A stretch of 64,000 bases of DNA, taken from Acholoe squamosa (lineage: Eukaryota > Annelida > Polychaeta > Phyllodocida > Polynoidae). Each line of letters begins with the position of its first letter. Position 1 is the stretch's first letter. Made by a program: the position numbers and the translations under genes. Location: NCBI GenBank assembly GCA_949317995.1, contig OX439042.1, forward strand, positions 17,525,174-17,589,173, in the 5' to 3' direction. The notes beneath the pieces were generated by a model, which worked only from the letters and a program-made list of their open reading frames with translations, was not told the origin of the DNA and did not search any database. Below, one piece after another: positions 49,126-59,899 of the stretch.

Positions 49126-49695
49126 CGACAGCAAACCGTGTGTCCAGTGATTAGATCGTTTTTGTGTAGAAATACAGGAAAGTTTGGGGCTTCTGTATGG
49201 ATTCTTGTACTTAGCTTTTACGCTGCGTTAGGTAGGGACACAGCGGTGGTCGTGTCTGTGTGGCGTGACTCAGGACAGTTTTCTCCATCACACACTTTCC
49301 ACAGTTTTACACCTGAGTGCTTGCTGGTAGACCCCCTCCCTTCCAGACACCCCCCCCCCTCCTGCTCCTTCCACCACAAGGAAAAGTAGGGGAAAGTTTC
49401 CAAAGACAAGACTCTTATGAGGCTTTGATGCTGTGCCTAGTGGTTGAGATTTGCTTGATACTGCAGTCAAGGCCTGTTCTAAATGGCCGGGGGTATTTCT
49501 GTGGATTGATCTCGCCATGCAATACAGATAAATCCAAGTGTGTGTAATAAGGTTAGGTTAGTATGTGGTATGCACCAGAGAGTGGTGATAAGTACACTGT
49601 TTACATCTCTGTCCACCAAATCACTGCAGATGTAGGAGCATTTACCCCCTTAGTGTATATGCCTGGGGTGAGGGGATGCACATATTATTCCTCCT

Positions 49696-49863
49696 TGACG
49701 TCACGTTACAGATGACGCCATCAAGCGTCATTATTAAATGGCCCTATGCCGTAGATCCCTTCACGATTAAGTACCTATATGCTAAGTTACGTCACGGCAG
49801 GGTTGCTTAGTAGGACGTTACGTCATTGTTAGTGGTTGTTGTTCCATGGGGACCTATTTATAA
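49696..49863 (+). promoter_or_regulatory. CRE array upstream of a TATA-like box
   Basis: TGACGTCA at 49696-49703, ATGACGCCA, GCGTCATTA, TTACGTCA at 49787-49794 and TTACGTCA at 49818-49825 precede TATTTATAA at 49855-49863. The arrangement fits a plus-strand promoter, but no ORF follows within several hundred bases. CCTCCTTGACGTCA is shared with 6841-6854. Confidence 0.4.
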
Positions 49864-49957
49864 CCATCTCCTGCACCTTTCAGAGAGATCCTGTCCAGCC
49901 CTCCCTCCTGTGACCTTGCATGATTAAATGCCAAATGCAGTCCAGCAGCTGATACAG

Positions 49958-50095
49958 TTAACCCTTTAAGTGCTGGAAAGAGCCCCAAAATATCATCATT
50001 TGTCATGCATCATCCCGACCTTCAGCGTTGTGAGAGCCCAAAGACCTAAAGGGCAATGCATGAATACACATGAAGACTTTAAAGACCCTCACATG
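49958..50095. mobile_element. hairpin MITE remnant, ATGATGCA family
   Basis: Starts TTAACCCTTTAAGTGCTGG and includes TTGTCATGCATCATCCCGAC and CAATGCATGAATACAC. Right end not intact. Confidence 0.55.
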
Positions 50096-50099
50096 TTTT

Positions 50100-51929
50100 A
50101 AGCTACTTATTATTACCCTTTCTCCCCGCCCGCCCCAGGCTGTTAACCCGACAGTGCCGTTATACAGAGGCAGGTTTCTGCTTAAAATGATTTAACACTT
50201 TACTATTAGGCCATCTGTATAGTGTTTAGAGCAGGGTGATGGCTTCATTCAGGAGCTGGATGATAATTAATTCCTTGATTAATTTATCCCTAATGCATGG
50301 ACCCTTCTGGGTCCTGCACAACCATGCTCGTACATTAAGGCTGCGGCCATCATGCTACTCACACAGCCAACAGAAAATGTAAGTCGATGGTTGATAGGTT
50401 CTAATGCGTTTCATAATAATGTTAATACTATTTTTGTTGAATGCCCTACTGTGATTCCCTGTACGCACCTCAGACGTGATTAGTTTCTTATGACATGACT
50501 CGTTTACGACTGATTTCTCAAAACCCTGATCAATACTTCTTTTAAGGGGGATTCTTGGCTGTTATGCAGAGCATTAACCTGAGAAACCTTACCACGACAT
50601 GTCCAGGAATTGGTCCCTTGTGAATCCCTGGAGTCTATTGCAGAATATTAATTAACAGAACGCTGGTTTCTGGTGGCACTTCTGCCCTGGTTCTTGAAAT
50701 CAAGAATTCCTGCTTTTCAATCAGGGTCACGTGGCCATCAGTCTGCCTTCACTGACCAATCACGGCAAAGCAGTTATTTTAGGTTGTCTGGGGCAGGGTT
50801 CTGGAAGGAGAAACTAAACGGATGAAAGAATCAGGGCCACCAAATTGAATGAAGTTGTAATCAAAACAACGCAAGCCCATCAGAAAACACCTAAATTACA
50901 TTGAGACAATTAGCTTTCCCTCGGAGCCCCTGGCAAACTCCCGAGGACTTTTGCTGGTAATGTCCATTCAAACAGTAGCGTCGCACTAACGCCATCTGAC
51001 GTTAAAAATGAGTTGTAAGGAACTAGAAGGACGCTTCTTGCTTTCGAAGAACTTGGAAGAAGTATCTTTTTATTTGGTAACTACTCAAATGTAAAACATG
51101 TCGATGTGGCTAGAGAACAGCGCCTTGCCTAGTGTTGATTCAAGAGGAGCCATGTGTGCATTGCGCCTTGCACAAGTACAAACTTTGTTGCCCACCAAGA
51201 TCCACTTCCTCCAAAAAGGCAATGCCAGCAAACCGGAAAGCCAGCAAGCCAAGCAGGCGGCTTGGGTACATAGGCTAGGGGCTACAGCAGCCTGCTAATG
51301 GTCTACGCCTCACGCTTCACACGGTCCACATCATGCCGCCATATTTTTTCTATAAGCAATTATTGCGATATATTTGAATAAGCACAGTCAAAGAACCCAA
51401 TTACCAATCGACTAAAGGGAATGTCTCCCTGAGGGGTGTTTCCCTGGAAAGTAGCCATGCTACTACACTATGACTAATCTGACGTCGGTCAACATTGCCC
51501 ACACACTGTTATTCCTTGATTTGCTTCAGCACATTATCCCTCAGGCTGAATCCATGCCTGTAACTTGCCCATGCACAATCTATAACTGCTATATACTTAC
51601 ACATACTAATTGTGATATATACCAGGAACAATCTACCCCTTTCCACAAACAGTCCTTGTCAATCTCTAATTATATTTTTCTTCCAATTATAGAGTTTGCT
51701 AAGTCTACATAAACCTACGCTGTATGACCTTCCCCAGGCATTAAGCTGATGGGATTTTACAAGCCTAGGGGTATGTCTAAGAATTGTTTAGGCATTGAGG
51801 CCTAAGAGGGAAGAGGGGTGGAGTCTTGTCAGCATAATTAGCGGAAGGTGATTAGTACAGGGTGGTGGGAATCAACCCTTTGGACGTGGCATAATACGGT
51901 AACGCACCCTGCCTTTGGTGGTAATGGAG
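50100..51929. other. non-coding DNA, nothing recognised
   Basis: AT-rich; frames of 60-80 codons show no domain. Confidence 0.35.
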
Positions 51930-52105
51930 CATGAATGCAGCCCTGCTGGATTTCAGGCTTCATTTATGCACCATGTCAATTCTTATACATGCTGAAGGAT
52001 TGGCATGATGCTCTAATGCAGTGCTGGTGAGTTGGGTTCTTCATTGGTGCATCAAGGTGATCAAGGAATATGACCCTGGGGGCATCACATACCCCTTAAA
52101 GGGTT
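51930..52105. repeat. ATGATGCA hairpin-family remnant
   Basis: CATGAATGCAGCCCTGCTGG, TCATTTATGCACCATG, CTAATGCAGTGCTGGTGAG and TTAAAGGGTTGAA are all family words, in a partly duplicated order. Confidence 0.45.
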
Positions 52106-52368
52106 GAATAAACCAAGCAATCAGAGTTGGGCACACGTCAAAGTTTACTTGGACGATTTGCTCTCTTCAGCTCACAGCCTCAGGTGGAACTGCTCAGAGT
52201 GTGCCCTGAAGGGCCCCACAGGGAAGTTGGGGGTGGCTATTTATACACGTTTTTGCGTAACAGCTGGGCCCCATACAATACTAGCCTTAAGGTATAAGAG
52301 GAAGCTGCCTCAACTTCCCATCCCAACCACTAATTAGTCATACCAATTAAGCATTGTTGGGGAAGGTA

Positions 52369-52975
52369 CACTGATAGTAAAACCTATAGTCAGAACTGAC
52401 TATACCAGCATATTTTGACCCCCATGGTCAGATGACTATATGCATTAGTCACACATTAGTCATGGAAATAGTCATTCTGACTATGTGTAGAGCTCATAGA
52501 TTGAAGATTTTACAGGTTTCTGTGCACAAAAACAAAGAGCACATGTTTGCTGGATGCTTTACATAGGAGACAATGACACATGAGGACATAATCAGGCTTA
52601 ATCTTCACCCTATCTTGTTCATCGATTGGTATTGATCATGTCTGACAATTAAGGGATAGGTAAATCATCTACATACCATGATATTGTGTGATTATTACAG
52701 TGTTTCAAGAGTTACTTTCAGTTTCAACTAGGCAACATTGAGGAAGGCATACAGTAGCCATCTTGGATGAATATTAGTCATGCTGACTATATGTACTAGT
52801 CACAGTGACTAAGTACTTAATTCTAAGCATCAAGGCATGACTATATGGTGACTATATAACTAACTTGAGTTAGTAATCAGTGACTATAGCAAGTATAGTC
52901 GTGAGAGATACATTCACTTGACTATAGAAACATAGTCCATTCTGACTAACAATTACAAACCCGTTTTTATCAGTG
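52369..52975. mobile_element. 607-bp MITE packed with TAGTCA/TGACTA repeats
   Basis: Ends CACTGATAGTAAAAC and the complement of CACTGATAAAAACG, flanked by TA on both sides (52367-52368, 52976-52977). TAGTCA or TGACTA occurs about 18 times inside in both orientations. The TA duplication and CACTG end suggest a Tc1/mariner-like origin. No coding capacity. Confidence 0.8.
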
Positions 52976-53157
52976 TAGAAGTAACTTTCTACCTATATGA
53001 GGAGTTAAATGTATATTGACAATTGTGACGTGCCATAGACGTCAGGTCCAATAATCACCACAGCACAAGTTTCTTTTAGATGCCTCCTGGTGGTAGATAT
53101 GTTGTTCACATCTATGGGGCCCACCTGTAGTCTCATACAGCAGGGCCCCCACACAAT

Positions 53158-53238
53158 GAGCTGCTCATATTTCTGTTCCTATTCCGTGAGCAGCTCGTCA
53201 GTGCAAATATATTTGCCAACACCAACATTGAGCAGCTC
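53158..53238. promoter_or_regulatory. GAGCWGCTC triplet
   Basis: GAGCTGCTC at 53158, GAGCAGCTC at 53188 and 53230, two with the extended TGAGC...GCTCA form. Preceded by a GTGACGTG / GACGTCAGG pair near 53026-53044. Confidence 0.4.
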
Positions 53239-53534
53239 ATTAGGTTCTGTTGGCGCCCTGGTATTCTGCTTGTATATGATTAGCAATACCTCTCCAGGAG
53301 GGCCTTAGTGGGCTATGGACGATCTTAAGGAGATGCGGTTGTGGCAGGACATGATCGTGGCGATTCTAGTAGAATTAGGAAGATAGGGATAGTAATTCTG
53401 GTATGCAATTATTGTTATGATTACAGTGATGGTACTTTGTTTCCACACCCCTCTCTGGCAAACGCTCTCATGTCCACCTCTTGACATCCGCCCTAGTGGT
53501 CACACAAAATTAAATGAAAGTTTGACAACCCTTT

Positions 53535-53750
53535 CACTGAAAAAGTATTCTTATTCACTTGAGTCTGGATCCAGACTGAGGCAATGTCGCCAAAATGAGT
53601 ATGATTCGAGACTCAGCCTGATCCTGGGATGATACTCAGGTAGATCCAGAGTATCACCTAAGAATCAGCCTGAGTCTCAAATCATACTCATTTTGGCGAC
53701 ATTGCCTGAGTCTGGATCCAGACTTAAGTGAGTAAGAATATTTTTCTGTG
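53535..53750. mobile_element. palindromic MITE, family A, intact copy
   Basis: A 216-bp near-perfect inverted repeat. The left arm begins CACTGAAAAAGTATTCTTAT and the right arm, reversed, CACAGAAAAATATTCTTACT. Both include GTCTGGATCCAGACT, GGCAATGTCGCCAAAATGAG and GAGACTCAG. The centre is a short GATACTC...GAGTATC segment. It would fold into one long hairpin. Confidence 0.9.
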
Positions 53751-54654
53751 TTGATAAACCTATCTTCAACGCTTTTTCGAATGATGCCGTTTCAGTTTCA
53801 AAAGACCTTTATTGATCTATCACACAGTGGTCATAAAGTATTCGTGATGACCAAGGAATAAAGAAAAGAAAACGAAGAAAAGGATAGACTCACATGGTAG
53901 ACAAGAAGTCAAGACCAAGAGCATACATATATGATATATGTAAAGTCAAGTATTCAACCACACGGCATAAGTTGATGCCATCTCACTTTTGCCAATCATC
54001 ACCATTTAAACATCAAATTATCAGTAAACATATCAACGCTCAACATTTATCTTGTCACTACTGAATCAACATTGTCATTTTAATGTTGATTCAATGTTGA
54101 TATGTCAACTCACCTAACAACCATCAATCGCACAGGCAAGGTCTATATATGAAACCAGTAACCGGTACGTAAATCATAATAATCCTCTCTCAAGACCAGT
54201 GCCAATAGTCCTCCTTAGGGCAAAGTTATGTATAGGGTGTCAGTAAAATATTTCAAACATGGAAAAAGGAGGTATGCAACTGTCATGTGGCCAGTCTAAT
54301 GTAATTCAGTTACGACTTAAAAATATTCCACTATCCATCACATCACAAGAATAAGAAATACTATTTCTAACACTAATATCCTATCTGAACTATTATCACA
54401 GAACACAGCAACTGGTGACTGCCTTGAGAATATTCAGATAGAATAAAAATTCCACCTTATTGAATTACACAAAGCTGCTGGAGATATTCCCACGTCCATA
54501 CCAGCTGACGTTTATCCTGCTCCAGGCACCGATCCTCCAGGTGTTCATCCTGTGTAAAACAGGCAGAGAAGAAGAATGAAATAAAGTAACAAAGCTATTC
54601 ACACCATGTCATGTTTTCTAGACCTTTATAGACTGAACGACACCTCCAGGATCA
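53751..54654. other. non-coding DNA with TTGATTCAACATTGA repeats
   Basis: The 54040-54120 patch matches the AT-rich repeat at 10395-10870 (for example ATGTTGATTCAATGTTGATA). Nothing else seen. Confidence 0.4.
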
Positions 54655-54775
54655 TGTTCTTTGGTCGTTATGATGCACCAATGCAGTGCCTGGGAGTCTA
54701 CTCACCAGTATACTGCATTCCGACCCTTCGGGTAGTTTCTCAGCCCTGTAGCGTCAGCATGATGCATGGGTGTAG
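54655..54775. mobile_element. hairpin MITE, GGTCGTYATGATGCA family
   Basis: TTTGGTCGTTATGATGCACC and AATGCAGTGCCTGGGAGTCT are followed by CTCACCAGTATACTGCATTC and GACCCTTCGGGTAG. Arms pair imperfectly; TTAA flanks are lost. Confidence 0.65.
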
Positions 54776-56052
54776 TCATGGCAAAAAGATTAAAGTACTT
54801 TGCTGCTCCTAAAGGTTTAAAGCCCAAGAGATGGCAGTGGGAGCACCACAGGGCAGACAGCATAGTAAGTACAGGGGACATCTGATAGCTCCAGTCCTGC
54901 CCGCCAACTGCTATACAGTCATTCAGACGCTGGTGGCGCCCTCACCGGCAGGGGCGGAACAACAGATGTAGACTGGTCCTGTAACAAGCCCTGCCGGATA
55001 TTGTTTTGATTCCGGCAGGTGTAAACTAACTGAGCTGACTGTAGGCTGGGCCAAGTTAGAGTCTGTTCCAGGTAAAGTGGCGAAACTCAAGAGTCAGGAA
55101 CTTTTTAAAGGTCAGTACACATACAATTATATAGTGAATAAACTATAGAATAGGGTCATATACCACCGTTGTATTATATATGCAATTGTAAGGACTTCAT
55201 AGTGTAATTGTATCAAGGTAGGGGTTAATGAATAAATAGAGAATAAAATAAACAACTAACACATAAAAAAGTGATAGAAAATGAAAACAGAAAATACATA
55301 AACCATTTCAGAAATGTATAATAATAAGTTGGTTACCTTTGTTTAACTATTCTAAGAAAGCAAGGGGAAACCTATCGTTTAATTCATAAGTAGATCTATC
55401 AGAATAATACAGAATAGTCGTTCGTGCCACCTTTCCTACCACCTATCCTGAACACACAATACCGACTGAGACTACAACCCTGGAGGTGCCCAGGGCGATC
55501 CTCAGCCCTGGTATTCCCAGTGGTAATATGATTTAGGTACCAGCCCGCGGCTAGTAACTCTTTGTTTGTAGAGTCAGAAGGTGTCTGCCTAACCACCTTT
55601 GCCAACATATGAGGTATACATCCACAGGTATTATGTGACGATGAATCAATGTGTTTGCCTCCAGGGATGGGTACATAGCAGAACAGAGAGGGAGGGGGGA
55701 GGCAGACAGAGGGGCAATGGTGATACATAGGGAGAACTGGGATGCTGCAAATATAGAACATACACATAGTGAAGTATATACACATTGACTCCAAAGGTAG
55801 CTAGTTTATAAAAAGTAGGCATGTAGAGGCATCTTAGAGGGAAGGGTTTCTTATTTCATAGAAATATTGCAAATGCCATCACCATAGGGTTACTATTAGG
55901 GCTCAGATATTTCATATTTTTTCCCTGTCTAATGAAGTGACTTAATGTATAAGTTATAGCTTTGATTCAGGCACCTCTGACTTTTTCTAATGCAAAGTAG
56001 GAATGAGAAAGGCCTAACAAGTTAGTTAGTAAGGAAACCGTCTAATCTATTA
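54776..56052. other. non-coding DNA, nothing recognised
   Basis: No supported feature. A GAGGGAGGGGGGAGGCAGAC patch near 55688 causes long frames. Confidence 0.35.
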
Positions 56053-56214
56053 GGCATCCTCATTAAACTGAACAGTGACCTACTGTTACATTTAATGCAG
56101 TGAAGCAGTGTAGTTTCTACAATGAAGCCCCAGATGGCAGTACAGTGAAGCACTGTGGTACAACTAATGTCCAAGAAAATGATGAAATCCTCGTCCCAAA
56201 GTTGCCGGAGATCC
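56053..56214 (+). repeat. 160-bp dispersed repeat with protein-like reading, copy 2
   Basis: Counterpart of 34085-34244. Here the frame QCSFYNEAPDGSTVKHCGT continues open for about 60 codons (56100-56288) without the stop found in copy 1. Two spaced Cys and conservation of amino acids between copies suggest a former protein. Family unknown. Confidence 0.55.
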
Positions 56215-58110
56215 GTTGTTATTTAAAGGACATTCTTTGTACAGTATTGGCAGGAGAGTGGTTGATAAATCTCACGATATCAGCAAGGTAAAACGACCAG
56301 AGAATTATGTAATTCGTCAATACTGATATTTCATGGAAATAATAGAATTACTGCATTTGGAACACACTCTTTCATTCACAATAATCATTATTCCAATCAA
56401 TATCTTTTAGGGCATGAAAGGTTGTTAAAGATTTGCATTTTCTGCAAATATTTCCGGGAATACTTTTCTAGAAGGATCGTTTCTAAATGCATTGTTTAAT
56501 TCTAGATGGGTCGTCTTTTTTTATGAATCACCTTGCTGAGGCCTTTTTGTAAGGTGCTAATGCCAATTGAAAGATTTGACACAAAGTGAGAATGTAGAGG
56601 GGCTAGGGAACTGTGCCTATACCCAGCCTTGTTGGAAAGTGTAGGCGGTATGGTGCTAAGGCACAAAGGCAGACATGTATAAATGAGACATGCAATGTGT
56701 ATAAATAACGAGAGCAACTCGTGCCTAGTCACATACAAAAAGGAGCAGCTCAGAAACAGAAAAAAGGACTCCAACAGTGGTGCCCATGCAAAGGCTATAT
56801 GTTTATGGTATACAAATTGAAGAGAATTTAAAGAAACGTATGTAACATCTGTTGAGTGTAGACTGACAAAGAGGAATGTCAAAGACTCTTGCCAGACACA
56901 TGCAAGATGTACCACCTGACATCATGCCTACTTTGATGTAGATACCAGACATACCTATCTAGGCAGGTGCCCATTCCCTATGCAGCCATCTCCCACATTC
57001 ATAAACAAAAGAAAAACATCATCTCATAGAAAGGGTGTTTTGGGGAGGAACATTTGATAATTTATTCTCAATTCACCAATGGTACTATATTGATTACCAA
57101 ACCACAGTCAATTATTATATCTTATATGGTTATCATTATCAATGAGAATCCTCGACAAGGCATCTCTAATCTGAGACTGGTTCAGACTAATATTACACGA
57201 TAGTTTCTGTAATTCAGTGTAACTAAATTACATGCACTCTTGGGCACACTTTCTATACGGATGTAGACAGACCCTGGCACGAACATGGGCAGGGAGCACA
57301 TCAGGAGCTTAACAGAGGATTCATTCTCACAATGTCAGAGTCTGCACTGTTACATGCTCCACACTATGAGCTATAGTATTGAGCCCCCATGGCAACCAAC
57401 AGGTATAGCTCATATATTGTCACAATACCAGAGGCTTTACACTATGAGCTGCTCCCATATGAACTCATGAGTTGCTCATACTGACTGCTAAATGAACACT
57501 GCAACCTTAGCCAGTACGTAACTGATTTAGCACAGGTGACATACTAGGGCAGGGAAAATCACTTAGGCACACTGTCCTTCATAAATTGTAGAGGAACCAC
57601 CTTACAAGCAATTTTCTGTGCCGTGCTAGATTTGTATATTCAATTAGTTCCAGCTTAGCAATTTTGATAACAGATATCCGGAATTCCATTCCCCTTGACA
57701 TTCCCTTTAGTCGATATTACAAATTGATACTAACTACTCCCAATCAAGACTACTATGAGCTACTACAGGCCTTTAGTCTGGGCTTAGTTAGACTTCTAGT
57801 TGTCTTTACCCTAAAGCAAATGGATCTTCGATATTACTGTTCTCATATTTGTGATGATAGTGCCAGTCTAGTGAATTGAGATCTCTTCAACACTCAGTAG
57901 TTGTTAAACTTTGTAGCTCTTCAATTAAGGTGAAACATGATCAATAGGCATTTTATTAATGAAAATCCCCAATTAATTTCTGATTGTTCCAACTCAGTTG
58001 CTAATCGAAGTATGACTACCCAAGATTATGATAATCTAATTATGGAATTCTGAGAACAAGTAAAGAAAGGTTTCAATTTTGCAACTAAAAGAAACTGCAA
58101 TTGTCTTCAT
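56215..58110. other. non-coding DNA with two GAGCWGCTC sites
   Basis: GAGCAGCTC at 56743 and GAGCTGCTC at 57446, the latter next to ATGAGTTGCTCAT. No gene supported. Confidence 0.35.
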
Positions 58111-58164
58111 CAGGAGGGTATTTCAAAATAGTGCAAACTCACCACTATTTGAAATACCCTCCTG
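58111..58164. repeat. short perfect hairpin, CAGGAGGGTATTTC arms
   Basis: AGGAGGGTATTTCAAAATAG (58112-58131) pairs with CTATTTGAAATACCCTCCT (58145-58163), with one extra A and a loop of about 9 bases. The ends resemble the GGAGGCCATTTC termini of the 263-bp MITE family. Confidence 0.85.
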
Positions 58165-58369
58165 GAAGCTGAAAGAAGTGACAGCTCAGATGGCAATGGT
58201 TTCAATACCATAAGTGGATGCCTATCTTGGCAAATACTTTGGTACATAAGCGGATAGACGTTCATGGAGAGCAATACACGTCAGCACAATTCACCAAAAG
58301 CCGTGTCTATATGCTGTGTTATATTGCAGTGCCCTGTGACATCAGGCCCAGCTCAGGTTTGATCCCGAC

Positions 58370-58494
58370 TTAACCCCTTGGAGTGCCACAGATTGCATTA
58401 ATGCCCCTTTGGTCGTCATGATGCATGAATGCAGCCCTTGCGAGTCTACTCGCTAGGGCTGCAATCATGCATCATGCCGACCCTACGGGGTTAA
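58370..58494. mobile_element. hairpin MITE, GGTCGTYATGATGCA family, best copy
   Basis: TTAA at both ends (58370-58373, 58491-58494), with CCCCTTGGAGTG and CCCTACGGGG next to them. The arms GTCATGATGCATGAATGCAG and CTGCAATCATGCATCATGCC pair around the small palindrome GCGAGTCTACTCGC. Length about 120 bp; no coding capacity. Confidence 0.85.
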
Positions 58495-58650
58495 GACACT
58501 CTTAGACATGGCGCATGAATGCAGCCATGGTGACCATAGAGTAGATATGCTATGCCTGCAGTGAGGGGATTTGATCCCTTGCAGTGGTGGATTTGATCCC
58601 TTATTTAACCCCACATCCTGCACCATCTGACCTGCTCGCTCCCACTCCCT

Positions 58651-58680
58651 GAGCTGCTCATGGGGATGTACGAGCAGCTC
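58651..58680. repeat. inverted GAGCTGCTC / GAGCAGCTC pair
   Basis: GAGCTGCTC at 58651-58659 and GAGCAGCTC at 58672-58680, able to pair across a 12-base loop. Confidence 0.8.
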
Positions 58681-58784
58681 ACTGCATGGAGCCGCTACAA
58701 TCCTTCAGCTGACCGGGACCTAGGGCTGGAAGGGTGAGGAAAGGGAAGGTCGGGTGGGGTTTTATAGGTAAAAGGTGGGTGTGA

Positions 58785-58868
58785 GTATAAGGGGGGGGGG
58801 GTATACTCGCGCATCATCACGCAATGGCACGTGGAATGTGTGTATAACTATGTAAAGGGGGGGGGGGT
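58785..58868. repeat. two oligo(G) runs
   Basis: A run of 11 or more G at ~58791-58801 and another at ~58858-58867; G-quadruplex potential. Confidence 0.7.
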
Positions 58869-59432
58869 GTCTAGATACTGTCAGTGTTGCATAGTTGTAT
58901 CATTGAGTGTCGGGACGTCTAGGCAAACGGATTAGAGATAGTATACATAGCAGATGACGATCTAACAGAGGAGTATGGTGTTAGATGGGGTATTGGTGAC
59001 ATAAGGGGCGGAAGGCGATGAACAGCAAAATCCCAGTATTTACATAGAATGGCGATGGCAATGGCCCTAGAAAGAGCCTGTTGAAGAACGGGAAAATGAA
59101 ATTAAAAAAAAAAATGAAAAAGACAAGAAGGTAAAAGGATGATTATGGCGTTGGAGAAACGGGAAATAATAATATCATAACTACTTGGTTTTGTTACAGG
59201 TAAAGAGAATTTGGTGTCAGTCAATAAGTTTTTTTTTAGGTGTTTCCAATTCAATATTGACACCGTTATATAACACAGTAACCCTATTGAAATTCAAAAA
59301 CAAAGGCACACAGCTAAATTAATTTAGTGTTGGGAGTACCAATTATGGTAGAGACCATCAACAGTCTGTGGAAAGGGAGGCAGTTTAGTCGTCCTGTTAT
59401 TGACGGAAGGAATTATTTGGGAGATTAACCAG

Positions 59433-59899
59433 GATTCCACTGAAGCCGATAGTTGTCCGATTTTGCCATCGGGTTGCATTGGGGACGCATCGGGCAGCAT
59501 CGGGAACTATCGGCCAGCTATCGGGCACTATCGGACAACTGTCTGGCAACAATCGGGCTCAAATCGGGTTCTGTGGAACAGCTCTATTTTAAGCATCGGA
59601 AACCATCGGGAACCATCGGAAAGACGTCGGGGATGGTCCCGACAGGTACCTGATTTTTTCTAACTGATTAGAAAAAATCGGGTACCCATCGGCCTCTATG
59701 CAAAATCGGCCCGATAATCGTGAACGATTTCATTTTTTCCTTGGTGGAAGAGGTCAAAAGAGTGAGATTTGAGGCTGAAAATTCTCCTATCGGGCTGCCA
59801 TCGGCCTGACAAAAAATCGGGCCGATAGGGAGCCGATACCCTAAAACGATGCTATCGGCCCACTATCGGCCCGACAAAATTGAGGGTTTTGGTGGAATC
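59433..59899. mobile_element. ATCGG-rich inverted-repeat element
   Basis: Bounded by GATTCCAC and GTGGAATC. The interior holds roughly twenty ATCGG or CCGAT words, such as ATCGGGCAGCATCGGGAACT and CTATCGGCCCGACA, in opposite bias on the two halves, and a palindrome around 59660 (TTTTTTCTAACTGATTAGAA). Probably a MITE with subterminal repeats. Target duplication not found. Confidence 0.6.

Noticed and set aside
55399..55794. 131-codon frame on the minus strand
   Set aside because: Composition-driven over a G-rich patch; no domain or start context.
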